Shown: positions 1 to 8,694, numbered from the stretch's first letter. The stretch is DNA of 64,000 bases from Sporomusa malonica (GCF_900176355.1 NZ_FWXI01000012.1:81449-145448); one strand, 5' to 3'. The notes: generated from the sequence alone by a model not told the origin. Program-made: numbers and translations.

Positions 1-1
1 G

Positions 2-613
2 CTTGCGAAAACAGTCAATATTTCACTATTAGACAGTTGTTTGTTTTCCTTAATTGTCTTTGCCGGTGCAAGTCAGTTTATGGCTTTAGACTTGATTAAG
101 GCCGGAATCGCCACAGGGGATATAGTGCTTGCGACATTTCTGCTTAATCTGCGGCATCTAATGATGAGTGCTTCTCTCGCGGTACGTATTAAAGATGCTA
201 AAAGAGGTTGGCTGCCGTTTATTGCTTTTGGTATTACTGACGAAAGTTTTTCTGTTGCCTCTTTAAAAAACGGAAAACTTAGTGTCCCCTTTTTACTTGC
301 GTTGCAAGGCATCGCTTATACTTCCTGGGCAAGCGGCACGTTCGCCGGCTATCTTCTTGGAACAGCGCTACCTATATCGGTTCAGAGCAGCCTGGGAATA
401 GGTCTTTACGCCATGTTTACTGCAATACTGGTGCCTGAGATAAGGAAGTCTGCTAACGTTCTATGCTTAGCGGCTATTTCGGGAATTATCTATGCATTCA
501 ATGACTACTTTAATGTGCTTCCGTCTGGCTGGAGCCTTATTGTTTCGATTATATTTGCCTCATTGATCGGTCTCTTCGTGTTAAAGGACGAAACTAAGGA
601 GTGTCCGCTATGA
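2..613 (+). CDS. azlC: AzlC family branched-chain amino acid exporter subunit, 5' truncated by window edge
   Basis: The large membrane subunit of an AzlCD-type exporter for branched-chain amino acids in the cytoplasmic membrane. The reading frame is open back to the first bases, and residues ahead of the first possible start codon (TTG at 41) still fit the AzlC family, so the N-terminus lies outside the window. The family segment 'LIVFAGASQFMALDL' is visible, followed by several hydrophobic helices. The stop overlaps the azlD start (ATGA at 610-613), which implies translational coupling. Family assignment is from sequence pattern; the transported amino acid is inferred from the family. Confidence 0.88.
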   Translation, partial: LAKTVNISLLDSCLFSLIVFAGASQFMALDLIKAGIATGDIVLATFLLNLRHLMMSASLAVRIKDAKRGWLPFIAFGITDESFSVASLKNGKLSVPFLLALQGIAYTSWASGTFAGYLLGTALPISVQSSLGIGLYAMFTAILVPEIRKSANVLCLAAISGIIYAFNDYFNVLPSGWSLIVSIIFASLIGLFVLKDETKECPL

Positions 614-915
614 CAAGTTATTTACCGTTGATTATTGCCATGATGATTGTTACCTATTTGCCAAGGTTACTGCCTTGGGTCGTGTTATCAGAACGTCCGC
701 TGCATCCGTTATTACGGCGGTTTCTCCTCTATATACCCTACACTGCTCTTGGCGCATTAATCGTCCGGGGAGTACTGGAAGCACCCTCAGAAATGACGCT
801 CGCAACACTTGCCGGAATAGCAGTATCGGCAGCTTGTTCCTGGTATAAAGGCGGAATGGTGTCGTCCGTCTCCGCCTCCATCATTGCCGTATTCTTGATT
901 CTGTCTTACCAGTAA
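610..915 (+). CDS. azlD: AzlD family small subunit of branched-chain amino acid exporter
   Basis: A roughly 101-aa hydrophobic protein with the AzlD pattern ('TYLPRLLPWVVL' followed by three to four helices), partner of AzlC in the membrane. A GTG at 601 is in frame, but AAGGAG lies directly against it; the ATG at 610 is 8 nt from that AAGGAG and overlaps the azlC stop as ATGA, so 610 is preferred. The gene ends about 25 bp before a strong bidirectional hairpin terminator. Confidence 0.88.
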   Translation: MTSYLPLIIAMMIVTYLPRLLPWVVLSERPLHPLLRRFLLYIPYTALGALIVRGVLEAPSEMTLATLAGIAVSAACSWYKGGMVSSVSASIIAVFLILSYQ

Positions 916-941
916 TTATCAATCTTATGCATAAGATAGTC

Positions 942-979
942 AAATTAAAAACACCATTTGCCAATGGTGTTTTTAATTT
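942..979. terminator. Bidirectional intrinsic terminator between azlD and the PhzF-like gene
   Basis: A perfect 17-bp stem (942-958 with 963-979) with loop TGCC; the outer stem is A-rich on one side and T-rich on the other, so it can stop transcription from both convergent genes. Confidence 0.9.
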
Positions 980-992
980 GTGCACTGGACGC

Positions 993-1880
993 CTACAGAT
1001 AGAACTGACCTTTCATCATAACCTTCCCGGTACCTCCAATTGATACAGCCACGCCTTGCTCACCTTTCACCACATAAATATCGATAATACACGGCATATC
1101 AACAATAGTCCCCTGTTCCGCCCGCACGCTTATATCACCTTTACTATAATGTTCAGCAAGGTAGGCTCCTAAAGCTCCATTGCCCACACCGCATCCAGGA
1201 TCTTCAAGCCCCTCGCGGGGGCAAATATTTCGTGTATGAAGGTTATAGCCTGGCTCATACGTCTCGAAAGTAAATGCTTGGACCTCTCTTACTCCCAATC
1301 GCCTGCACGCAGTTTTTAGTAAGCTTACTCTTCTCTCAATTTTCATTAGTGCTGCTAACGATTTTACTGGAACAATTAAGTGCCCTAGCCCCGTGTTTAT
1401 TGGCTGAATTGGCAGATCCGGGTACAAGTCATCATTATTTATTCCTAATATAGCTGTAATATCCTGACGGTCATGGACAATTGGCAAGTATTCAGGCTTC
1501 GGTTGCTGCATCAACACCGTTGGCTGACTTTCATTTTTAATGAGAATTTCTTGTTTCCCGGCACCTGTTCTGATGGTAATACTACTTTTAGTATGCAAAT
1601 CAATTGTGCGACACTCAACAAGAGCAAGAATAGCCGCAATTGTAGGATGCCCGGCTACGGGAAGTTCCTCGGCGGGTGTAAAGTAAAGGAGATGAAAATC
1701 GGCTTCGCCGCTTTTCTCCTGCACAACAAAGACTGTTTCTACCAAGTTAAATTGCCTGGCAATTTTTTGCATTGTAGACTTATCCAAACCATTTGCATCA
1801 GTAACGACTGCAGCCGGATTTCCTCCAAATGGTTTGCTCGCAAAGCTGTTAACAACAAAAAACTCTCTTACATCACCCAC
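993..1880 (-). CDS. PhzF family isomerase/epimerase
   Basis: A 295-aa PhzF-like protein with the two-lobed diaminopimelate-epimerase fold. The N-terminus 'FFVVNSFASKPFGGNPAAVV' and 'NLVETVFV' contain the family's conserved GNPA motif and the Glu that acts as catalytic base in PhzF; 'DPGCGVGNGALGAYL' is the second signature. The frame is open to a GTG at 1922, but the GTG at 1880 has AGAGGGGG about 6 nt upstream and matches family N-termini, so it is chosen. It follows the DapF-like gene by 54 bp, probably in one transcript. The substrate is unknown; a phenazine role is not implied, since no other phenazine genes are present. Confidence 0.85.
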   Translation of the reverse strand: MGDVREFFVVNSFASKPFGGNPAAVVTDANGLDKSTMQKIARQFNLVETVFVVQEKSGEADFHLLYFTPAEELPVAGHPTIAAILALVECRTIDLHTKSSITIRTGAGKQEILIKNESQPTVLMQQPKPEYLPIVHDRQDITAILGINNDDLYPDLPIQPINTGLGHLIVPVKSLAALMKIERRVSLLKTACRRLGVREVQAFTFETYEPGYNLHTRNICPREGLEDPGCGVGNGALGAYLAEHYSKGDISVRAEQGTIVDMPCIIDIYVVKGEQGVAVSIGGTGKVMMKGQFYL

Positions 1881-1934
1881 TAAAAATCCCCCTCTATCGC
1901 CAGTGACCGTATAAGCGTCCACAATATAATTTTG

Positions 1935-2792
1935 TTATTTTGCCTGAATCCGAGCCCATAATTCCTCAGAGAAGAACCCCTTGCCGACCTGGGTTACAGA
2001 ACCTGTCATAAAAACATGTCCGCCGTTCTGGATATCTACTTTTATAAGACCGCCTGGCATATGGACATTAATCTCATTGTCAACCATTCCGAGTCTATAG
2101 GCAGCACTGGCAGCAGCACAGCTACTGCTGCCAGAAGCGAGTGTGTATCCCGCCCCGCGCTCCCAGATTTCAATCTGAATGTTATTTCGATCTAACACCT
2201 TTAAGAACTGAACATTAATGCGGTTAGGAAAACGGCTATGATTTTCAATTGTGGGTCCCAGATCCAATGCTGTTTCACGCGAGGGCTTATCATACAGCAC
2301 TATGCAATGGGGGTTGCCAATTGACACGCAGGTTGTGACTAAGCGTTGACCGTGAACTACCAGTTCTTCGTTCAGTACCTCCCTTTCTGGTCCGGTCACA
2401 GGAATATTCGTACTCTGGAACGTTACTGTCCCCATATCTATCCGGATCTGACTGCCTTTGTCATCCAGCAACTCTACATAAACTTCACCGCCAACAGTTC
2501 CCAAACTAAACTCTTTTGTTGTAACATAACCTTCGTCTACAAGATACCGGGAAAATATTCTAACCCCATTACCGCTTTTCTCGGCCTCGCTTCCATCAGG
2601 ATTAAGTATCCTCAAGCTAATGGATTTTCCCTGAAACAAAGGACCCACAAGAATACCATCTGAGCCAATACCAAAATTCCGGTGGCAAATCAGCCGTATG
2701 TTCTCCTCAGATAAGTCAACGCCGGCCTTATTGGGATCAATAACTATATAATCGTTACCTAACGCATGGTACTTATAAAAATGAAAATTCAT
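1935..2792 (-). CDS. DapF-like epimerase family protein with both catalytic Cys replaced by Ser
   Basis: A 285-aa protein clearly of the diaminopimelate epimerase family ('YHALGNDYIVIDP' near the start, 'ERGAGYTLAS' near the end). The two cysteines that act as acid/base pair in DapF (positions 73 and 217 in the Haemophilus enzyme) are serines here: 'EKSGNGVRIF' (Ser73) and 'LASGSSSC' (Ser220). The start is set at 2792, where AGGAGG lies 7 nt upstream; an upstream in-frame start at 2870 has no such support. It is co-directional with the PhzF-like gene, which has the same fold. Because of the substitutions, standard LL/meso-DAP epimerisation should not be assumed; an alternative substrate or non-racemase role is possible. 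Confidence 0.85.
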   Translation of the reverse strand: MNFHFYKYHALGNDYIVIDPNKAGVDLSEENIRLICHRNFGIGSDGILVGPLFQGKSISLRILNPDGSEAEKSGNGVRIFSRYLVDEGYVTTKEFSLGTVGGEVYVELLDDKGSQIRIDMGTVTFQSTNIPVTGPEREVLNEELVVHGQRLVTTCVSIGNPHCIVLYDKPSRETALDLGPTIENHSRFPNRINVQFLKVLDRNNIQIEIWERGAGYTLASGSSSCAAASAAYRLGMVDNEINVHMPGGLIKVDIQNGGHVFMTGSVTQVGKGFFSEELWARIQAK

Positions 2793-2939
2793 TAGAGTGC
2801 CTCCTATGTATCTAATTGATCTGCCTTTAACCCATAAATCGGCAGCCTTCTTTGTAAGTTTTTTCTCCATAATACATAAGGTATCCTGCTAAAAATTCAT
2901 TACATTATTGTTACAGTATTGAAACTGTTCTCTATCCCT

Positions 2940-3164
2940 TTACCCCGCATTTTTCCGAACTAGATAATATACATTTACACCGACAACAAACAGGTTAACT
3001 AAGACCACTGGGACTGCTTGAATTGCAACTCCATAAATGACAAAGAAAATAGCACCTACCATATTGATAAAACGTAATTTGGTAATCGATTTCATTAAAA
3101 AAGAAATCGCTACCAAACCAGAAGCCAAATAGCCCAGCCATTCTACTAAATTAATGGTTCCCAT
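2940..3164 (-). CDS. Small membrane protein, YgjV/CBU_0592-like
   Basis: A 74-aa hydrophobic protein with about three predicted helices (residues ~7-24, 30-48 and 50-68) and a short charged tail. The pattern 'EWLGYLASGLVAISFLMKSI...LRFINMVGAIFF.IYG' resembles small YgjV-type inner membrane proteins. No function is known. It stands alone, 147 bp upstream of the DapF-like gene on the same strand, and is followed upstream by a repeat copy. Confidence 0.65.
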   Translation of the reverse strand: MGTINLVEWLGYLASGLVAISFLMKSITKLRFINMVGAIFFVIYGVAIQAVPVVLVNLFVVGVNVYYLVRKNAG

Positions 3165-3193
3165 AGTTTATCCTATCCGATCTTATTATTTGA

Positions 3194-3283
3194 TAAAGAA
3201 AACACGGCTTGCGCCGAGCCTTTGGCGAAAGCGGAAGCCGATGTTGCCTTATCCAGGCGGAAAGTTATACTTTCTTACAGGAC
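3194..3283 (-). repeat. ~88-bp interspersed repeat, copy A
   Basis: Reads on the minus strand as CTGTAAGAAAGTATAACTTT, then a GC-rich middle with GGCTTCCGCTTTCGCC and GGCTCGGCGC, ending GTGTTTTCTTTA. It is nearly identical to copies at 5861-5948 and 11879-11968. The ends are imperfect inverted repeats (TAAGAAA/TTTCTTTA) and the centre can pair (GGCTT/AAGCC). It has no coding capacity. The rest of 3165-3470 holds only this repeat and the chemoreceptor terminator. Confidence 0.88.
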
Positions 3284-3387
3284 AAAAGGACTAGGGGCAC
3301 ATAAACGTCCCTTGATTAGTATAGCACGAACCTGCTTCTTAATGACAATCGTCCTGCCCCATTGTCCCTTGTAGCAGAGAAAAAATT

Positions 3388-3430
3388 AAAACCTCCTGCG
3401 AATAACCAAGCGGTATTCACAGGAGGTTTT
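3388..3430 (-). terminator. Intrinsic terminator of the chemoreceptor gene
   Basis: The stem AAAACCTCCTG/CAGGAGGTTTT (3388-3398 with 3420-3430) extends inward with GAATAACC/GGTATTC. On the minus strand it is followed by a T-rich tract. Confidence 0.85.
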
Positions 3431-3472
3431 TAGCTTTTATCAAATTGACCCTAATGATTCAATACTATTAGA

Positions 3473-5506
3473 CTAAACGCGAAATTTACTAACAGCTTCC
3501 TGGAGATCCTGAGCCAACATGGCAAGGCTCTGGCTGGATGAGGCGATTTCTTCCATAGATGCCGATTGTTCCTCGGTGGCCGCTGATACCGTTTGGGCTT
3601 CCGCTGCCGCATTCTTACTTAGCCCACCGATTACTTGCACTGATGATACGATTTGTTGACTACCACTTGCCATCTGTTGAATTGCAGCGGAAATCTCCTT
3701 CACTTGGTTGGATACTTCCGTTACTAGAACTGCTATTTCTCTGAATGCATTCCCGGCTGCGGTCACAACGCCTGTTCCGACTTTTACCTCACGAGTACCT
3801 TCACTCATCGCAACAACAGCTTGGTCTGTGTCTCCTTGAATTTCGGAGATTAACTTAGCTATCTGTTTTGCAGCATCTTGTGATTGTTCCGCAAGCTTAC
3901 GGACTTCTTCGGCTACTACGGCAAAACCGCGTCCTTGTTCTCCGGCTCTGGCGGCCTCAATGGCGGCATTGAGCGCCAGCAGGTTTGTCTGTCCAGCAAT
4001 TCCTGAGATAGTGTCTACAATCTGTCCAATTTCTTTGGATCGCTCACCTAGCTTGACAACGACCTGCGCAGAGTTGTTAACTGTCTGCTCAATCTGAGTC
4101 ATTTGACTGACAGCCTTCTCTACAGACTTGCCGCCTTCTTTTGCCGTTTCAGCAGCTTGGGCCGATTTGCCTGCTACAAGATTGGTATTGACAGCTACTT
4201 GCTGGATACTTGTCGACATTTGCTCTACTATTACCGCTGTTTCATTGATAGCATTAACTTGATTTTCCGCACCGTTTGCCACTTCACTGATAGATCCCGC
4301 TACTTGATTTGCTGCCTGGGCTGATTGATCAGCGCTAGCCGTCAGCTCTTCCGAAGACGCCGCGAGCTGCTCTGATTGAAGGTGCACCTGGGCAACAAGT
4401 TTGTGTAAATTTGCCCTCATCTCCCGAAAGCCTTCTGCTAGTTGGCCAATTTCGTCTTCTGAAGAAACCTGTACCGCGCGCTCCCGCAGGTCGCCCTGAG
4501 CCAAGAGCAGGCATTCGTCCCTGAGTAGCGAAATAGGTTTGGCAAACCGTTTAGCAATTATTACAATAGATATTGCGGCGAGCACTATACATATAATAGC
4601 TATAATCAGCATCGTTCGCGCCAACGCATCAGTTGCGCGGGTGGCTTCCGCTTCAGGCGCTGCCACCGACATTACCCAGCGTTGGCCGCCTGGTAGGTCG
4701 ACAGGCGTGAATACCGCAAGTTTCGCAATGCCGTCAACAAAAGTGTATACTCCCCGTGTCTGTTTACCCGATTCGGCTGCCGTCTTAAACAGGTTGACCA
4801 GATGGTCGTCGAGTTCGGTCTGCTGCAGCTTTAGTTCAGGATTAATCTTCTTTTCGAGAAAGTTCAGTTTGCCAATGAGCTCAGGGCTCTTAGAGTGGGC
4901 AATTAGCATGCCAGTATCGTCAGCGAGTTGACCATAGCCTGTCTCTAAGAATTTAAGGTCTTTTATGAGAGCAGTCAATCTTTCCAGGGAAAACGTTCCA
5001 ACCAGCACCCCAGTCAACTGACCGTTATTTGTGACCGGTACCGCTAAAGCGATTGCCGTTTTCCCAGTTGACTTCGAAACCAACGGATCTGAGACAACGG
5101 CTTTCTTTGTGGCGAGGACTTTCTTGAAATATTCACGGTCACTGTATTGACCCGCTATCCCAATGCTGTTGACGGATGAACCATCAGGTGAAATGAAAAC
5201 AACAGCATCAAAAGTACCAAGCCTTTTTTGGGCCTCCGCCATGGCTTGGACAATCTGAGCCTTATCAGCCCCAGTACGGATACGCTGGATACTACCCAAG
5301 TCTTCCAAATGAGATATCATCAGTTCCATGTCGCCCTGCACTCGGTTACCAAAGTCGGTTCCCACTGCCATAGCCGTTTGGTCGACGCTTGTTGCCAAGG
5401 CTTGCTGGGAGAGATAATAGCTTGCCCCAGACAGCACGCCTAAAATCAACAAAATAAGGGGTAACAAGATGATTAGCAACCGAGTTTGAATGTTTTTGAC
5501 TTTCAT
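3473..5506 (-). CDS. Methyl-accepting chemotaxis protein with dCache-type sensor
   Basis: A 677-aa transmembrane chemoreceptor. It has an N-terminal helix (~residues 8-30), a periplasmic double-Cache-like domain (~35-290; 'VFISPDGSSVNSIGIAGQYS', 'YFKKVLATKKAVVSDPLVSK'), a second helix (~300-322), a HAMP domain and a long cytoplasmic signalling hairpin with the conserved tip 'IAGQTNLLALNAAIEAARAGE'. It should dock to CheA/CheW and bias flagellar rotation. The start at 5506 has AAGGAG 9 nt upstream; the frame extends to 5572 without support. Cache sensors of this layout often bind amino or organic acids, but no ligand can be read here. The gene is monocistronic, flanked by inverted copies of the interspersed repeat. 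Confidence 0.92.
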   Translation of the reverse strand: MKVKNIQTRLLIILLPLILLILGVLSGASYYLSQQALATSVDQTAMAVGTDFGNRVQGDMELMISHLEDLGSIQRIRTGADKAQIVQAMAEAQKRLGTFDAVVFISPDGSSVNSIGIAGQYSDREYFKKVLATKKAVVSDPLVSKSTGKTAIALAVPVTNNGQLTGVLVGTFSLERLTALIKDLKFLETGYGQLADDTGMLIAHSKSPELIGKLNFLEKKINPELKLQQTELDDHLVNLFKTAAESGKQTRGVYTFVDGIAKLAVFTPVDLPGGQRWVMSVAAPEAEATRATDALARTMLIIAIICIVLAAISIVIIAKRFAKPISLLRDECLLLAQGDLRERAVQVSSEDEIGQLAEGFREMRANLHKLVAQVHLQSEQLAASSEELTASADQSAQAANQVAGSISEVANGAENQVNAINETAVIVEQMSTSIQQVAVNTNLVAGKSAQAAETAKEGGKSVEKAVSQMTQIEQTVNNSAQVVVKLGERSKEIGQIVDTISGIAGQTNLLALNAAIEAARAGEQGRGFAVVAEEVRKLAEQSQDAAKQIAKLISEIQGDTDQAVVAMSEGTREVKVGTGVVTAAGNAFREIAVLVTEVSNQVKEISAAIQQMASGSQQIVSSVQVIGGLSKNAAAEAQTVSAATEEQSASMEEIASSSQSLAMLAQDLQEAVSKFRV

Positions 5507-5860
5507 TTTAGTAGACTCCTTTTTAATCAATATAGAAATACTTTTGACAATCGAGATTGTCGGCACAGCCATTATAACTTTACATAAATAGAGAGGCTAG
5601 CAAAGATAGGAGCCTGATTGGCTGTACTCAAAACTTTAGTTACATAATACTTCTACTGAAGCAGGTAAATTCCTTTATACATTTAGATACATTTCTTCAA
5701 ATTTCGACTTTTTTTATTGATGGCCGTCAGCACGAACATTGACATTCTTTCGCCAAAAATCGCTGCCCTGTTTCGACGAAAAAAACTATTTGCTGCAGGA
5801 TAATTAAGCTTTTAGCAGAAGTTAGAAATAACTACCCAAAAATCCTAAGAAGTTTTTTAT

Positions 5861-5948
5861 CCCGTAAGAAAGAATAACTTTCCGTCTGGATAAGGCAACA
5901 TCGGCCTCCGCTTTCGCTAAGGCTCGGCGTAAGCCGTGTTTTCTTTAT
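5861..5948 (+). repeat. ~88-bp interspersed repeat, copy B
   Basis: The same element as at 3194-3283, in inverted orientation relative to it, so the two copies bracket the chemoreceptor gene. It differs at a few positions (for example GGCCTCCGC for GGCTTCCGC). The remainder of the 5507-6070 spacer is AT-rich chemoreceptor promoter DNA plus the leader hairpin at 5975-6016. Confidence 0.88.
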
Positions 5949-5974
5949 GTCACTAGGGTGATGTTGTTACTTCT

Positions 5975-6016
5975 CCCCTACGATGCGAGTTGCGTCGATA
6001 GGGGATTTGTCTTTTT
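5975..6016 (+). terminator. Terminator-like hairpin in the leader of the exported protein gene
   Basis: CCCCTA/TAGGGG plus CGATGC/GCGTCG pairing (one bulged A), followed by ATTTGTCTTTTT. No plus-strand gene lies upstream within the window stretch 5507-5975, so it either attenuates transcription of the gene at 6071 or ends a short leader RNA. Confidence 0.65.
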
Positions 6017-6070
6017 AACCGGGTTAGTGTCAATATATTCTTAATATTCATTGCAGTATGGAGGTCTAAC

Positions 6071-7126
6071 ATGAAAAAATTTATGAGTCTCGTTCTGGTT
6101 ATAATGCTGTCAATCATCAGTGTTTCAGCTGCCGCCGCTGTGGCGACACCGAGGTTAGATTTAGAGTTCCTTCCCGAATGGGAGGTGAATGCAAGCTCTT
6201 TGGGTGGTACGCTATTACTGTCCGATAGTCCGGAGATGGTAGTGAATGACGGTATCCTATACCAGGACAAGGTCGCCGGAACCGTGCGCCTTTTCTTTTA
6301 CCATGTGAACGCATCCAAGGATGTAAAAAAGATGGCGGTCCTTTTAGAGAACAACGGCAAGCAAACCGCCCATGTCACAGTCAGTCAGGCCACTTTGGGC
6401 GGACCGGGAAACTCCTGGATAAAGGTCGGCAAAGAAACTCAAACATCCTACTTTAGCGGAAAACAATCCTATCAGTTAAGTATTCCCCCAGCGGGAGTGG
6501 TGCCGCTGTCAGCCACCTTAATTGAAACAGCAATTGTACCGAATATGCTGGTCAATGGTATTTATGACTTTGAGGTTGATCACCCGCTCACAGTTACCGT
6601 CATGATGCTGCCCGTAACAGAGGATAGTATTCAGTTTTCCCGGACAGCGGCAGTACTGCCGCCTGATGAGTGGCATTTGCGTGGTACGTTTGCAGGAGCA
6701 AACAGGCAAATTACCCCCGTCAGGGACTACGATCCGTCAGTTGACGGAGCAGCAGGCATTTCTTTAGCCGACAACCAAATCGATCCTTACCTGAAGGGAA
6801 TAGATGCTACCGATGGCTCGGAAGTTCTTAATTATGGCAATTATGGCGTCGTTTACCGGGTATCACTGCCGTCGAAACAAGGTGGCAAAATTGCCTATTA
6901 CCTTGCGCCAATGGGGGGCAGTTATGCCGGAGCTATCGGAATAAACCATCCTGAAGTAAACTGGAGCCCGGTTGCAACACCACGTGACCGCCTTTATTTC
7001 GGCGATTTTAGAAAGAAAGACCTAGCCTTCTTGGGTACCTATGAAAGCGGTGATCCGCTGTCGTTTATGTTCAGTCCGCCGGGAGCATCAAATTTGCCAG
7101 TAAAGATCGTTATTCTTCCCCAGTAA
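6071..7126 (+). CDS. Exported protein of unknown function
   Basis: 351 aa. A clear Sec signal peptide (MKKFMSLVLVIMLSIISVSA, then AAAAVA) precedes a mature region of ~325 residues rich in beta-strand patterns and Gly/Pro turns ('LGGTLLLSDSPEMV', 'MAPMGGSYAGAIGI'-like segment near the C-terminus). No catalytic motif is recognised. The start ATG has GGAGG 6 nt upstream. It could be an envelope or surface protein; the neighbour downstream, an exported carbonic anhydrase, is on the same strand about 100 bp away but may have its own promoter. Function not assigned. Confidence 0.8.
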   Translation: MKKFMSLVLVIMLSIISVSAAAAVATPRLDLEFLPEWEVNASSLGGTLLLSDSPEMVVNDGILYQDKVAGTVRLFFYHVNASKDVKKMAVLLENNGKQTAHVTVSQATLGGPGNSWIKVGKETQTSYFSGKQSYQLSIPPAGVVPLSATLIETAIVPNMLVNGIYDFEVDHPLTVTVMMLPVTEDSIQFSRTAAVLPPDEWHLRGTFAGANRQITPVRDYDPSVDGAAGISLADNQIDPYLKGIDATDGSEVLNYGNYGVVYRVSLPSKQGGKIAYYLAPMGGSYAGAIGINHPEVNWSPVATPRDRLYFGDFRKKDLAFLGTYESGDPLSFMFSPPGASNLPVKIVILPQ

Positions 7127-7227
7127 TATGGGATCAAACATTTCTTGTAGAAAAATTACAGTGGCAGGAATTTCCCGGGGAAATCAGAACTTTATTAGAT
7201 AATTCTAAATAAAGGAGTTGCGAAACC

Positions 7228-7917
7228 ATGCGGAAACCATACCTGTCCATCCTACTAACCCTTCTCATCACTGTATCACTCATTTCCCCCATCCTAGCTT
7301 CCCCGGTAGTGCCTTCCGTCTCAGCTGATTTGGCTCAACAGATGCTGATTGATGGCAACAAGCGCTTCATCTCAGAAAAGTATGCTGACCTTCAACTTGG
7401 CCAAGTCAGGCGGACCGAATTAGCCAAAGGGCAGCATCCCTTTGCCGTGATTGTAAGTTGCTCCGACTCCCGTGTTCCACCAGAGCTCCTCTTTGATCAA
7501 GGTTTGGGCGACCTCTTTGTCGTACGCGTAGCTGGTAATGTCCTTGACGCTATTGAATTGGGAAGTGTCGAATATGCGGTGGAACATCTTGGTGCCAAGC
7601 TAATTGTTGTACTAGGCCATGAAAAATGCGGCGCTGTAAAGGCGACAGTTGATGGCGGGGAAGTTCCTCCCAACATAAAAGCAATTGCAGCTAAGATTCA
7701 ACCGGCTGTTACAGCCGCCAAAGCTGCAAATTCAATAAATGTATATGAAGCCGCTACTGACGCCAATGTACTCAATATGGTAGCCGCTTTACATGCTGAT
7801 CCGGTAATCGCTCATGTTAGCGACGTGAAAATCTTGGGAGCCAAGTATCATCTTGAATCGGGAGCAGTTGAATTCATAAAGTACAACATACCAAATCCGG
7901 CAATAAATCATCATTAG
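7228..7917 (+). CDS. Exported beta-class carbonic anhydrase
   Basis: A 229-aa enzyme interconverting CO2 and bicarbonate. The beta-class zinc ligands are all present: Cys78 and Asp80 in 'SCSDSRVPPE', and His131 and Cys134 in 'GHEKCGAVK'. Residues 1-25 form a Sec signal peptide ('LLTLLITVSLISPILASP'), placing it in the periplasm-like space or on the surface rather than in the cytoplasm. AAGGAG precedes the ATG by 10 nt. The gene ends at a strong bidirectional terminator. Export of a beta-carbonic anhydrase fits a role in CO2/bicarbonate supply at the envelope. Confidence 0.92.
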   Translation: MRKPYLSILLTLLITVSLISPILASPVVPSVSADLAQQMLIDGNKRFISEKYADLQLGQVRRTELAKGQHPFAVIVSCSDSRVPPELLFDQGLGDLFVVRVAGNVLDAIELGSVEYAVEHLGAKLIVVLGHEKCGAVKATVDGGEVPPNIKAIAAKIQPAVTAAKAANSINVYEAATDANVLNMVAALHADPVIAHVSDVKILGAKYHLESGAVEFIKYNIPNPAINHH

Positions 7918-7920
7918 CAA

Positions 7921-7962
7921 TTAGAGCCTCAACCCTGCATTTTTGCAAGGTTGAGGCTCTAA
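7921..7962. terminator. Bidirectional terminator between carbonic anhydrase and amidohydrolase genes
   Basis: An 18-bp stem with one mismatch (7921-7938 with 7945-7962), containing TTAGAGCCTCAACC/GGTTGAGGCTCTAA, with loop ATTTTT; it serves the two convergent genes. Confidence 0.9.
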
Positions 7963-7974
7963 TCTTATAACGGC

Positions 7975-8670
7975 CTACCGGGCTAACTCTTTGATACTTT
8001 CTACCAAAGCCCCTAGCAGACGGTGAAAACCTTGGGGGTTTTGTGCCGGCACCCGATATTGCTTGTTAATCTCTATCTGGACAGTTGGAATTTTCAGTTC
8101 ACGCGCCACATAATTAGCGATAGTATTGGATCCTGTTGCGGCAAAATGGTCATGGGAGATTCTGTTTAACCCGAAGTCCTGAAAATTATGCTCTAGCGTT
8201 TCCAACACCCTAGCCTTAACTAAGAGAGTTTTTCCGTTATTCGTGCCAAAGTCCACATCAAACTCCCGCTCACGCGCTGCACCGTGGATGTCTAGTACAA
8301 ACTTCACCTTTTCCCTGCCACAGATCTCGGCAATTCTTTCTTTGTATATACAAGGGTTGTCAGTGTTAGGATCACCACCATAAAGCTTAGTTGTTGCGAT
8401 CGCATGACAACCTGTCAGTTTGTTCAAAAGGTATGCGATAGACCCGGTGAATTGATCAGACATCTTAATCTTTTTTTGCCGATAGTGCCTAACAGCATGA
8501 GGAGCCGAAACCAAAATAGGTAGTTCCCCAAGAGACATCCAGAAAGGTTCCTCCTGCTTGGGGTTAACTCTTTTGTCAGTCTTGTAAAAATGTACTCTTT
8601 CCACACTCACTGCTTCTTCATTAATACGTGCTCGTTGAAACTCTTGGAGAATATCTTCTTGTTTGCCCAA
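7975..8670 (-). CDS. N-formylglutamate amidohydrolase-like protein
   Basis: 231 aa with the FGase family pattern: 'ILVSAPHAVRHYR' near residue 52, 'FVLDIHGAA' in the middle and 'PTVQIEINKQYR' near the end, which carry the probable metal-binding His/Glu residues. Family members hydrolyse N-formylglutamate or similar N-acyl amino acids, usually in histidine breakdown, but no hut genes are nearby, so the substrate is open. It begins with TTG at 8670 preceded by GGGGG 8 nt upstream; no ATG is available near the family N-terminus. Confidence 0.75.
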   Translation of the reverse strand: MGKQEDILQEFQRARINEEAVSVERVHFYKTDKRVNPKQEEPFWMSLGELPILVSAPHAVRHYRQKKIKMSDQFTGSIAYLLNKLTGCHAIATTKLYGGDPNTDNPCIYKERIAEICGREKVKFVLDIHGAAREREFDVDFGTNNGKTLLVKARVLETLEHNFQDFGLNRISHDHFAATGSNTIANYVARELKIPTVQIEINKQYRVPAQNPQGFHRLLGALVESIKELAR

Positions 8671-8694
8671 ATAATTAACCCCCGGTTCCTTGTA

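Noticed and set aside
1473..1883. A 136-codon plus-strand frame
   Set aside because: Antisense to the PhzF-like gene; its composition is random-looking.
3194..3283. Reading the repeat as a cyclic di-GMP or other known riboswitch
   Set aside because: It lacks the conserved motifs of the riboswitch classes I know and occurs in both orientations without a constant gene partner.
5953..6314. Minus-strand frames overlapping the exported protein start
   Set aside because: They run through the leader hairpin and the signal-peptide region and have no start signals.
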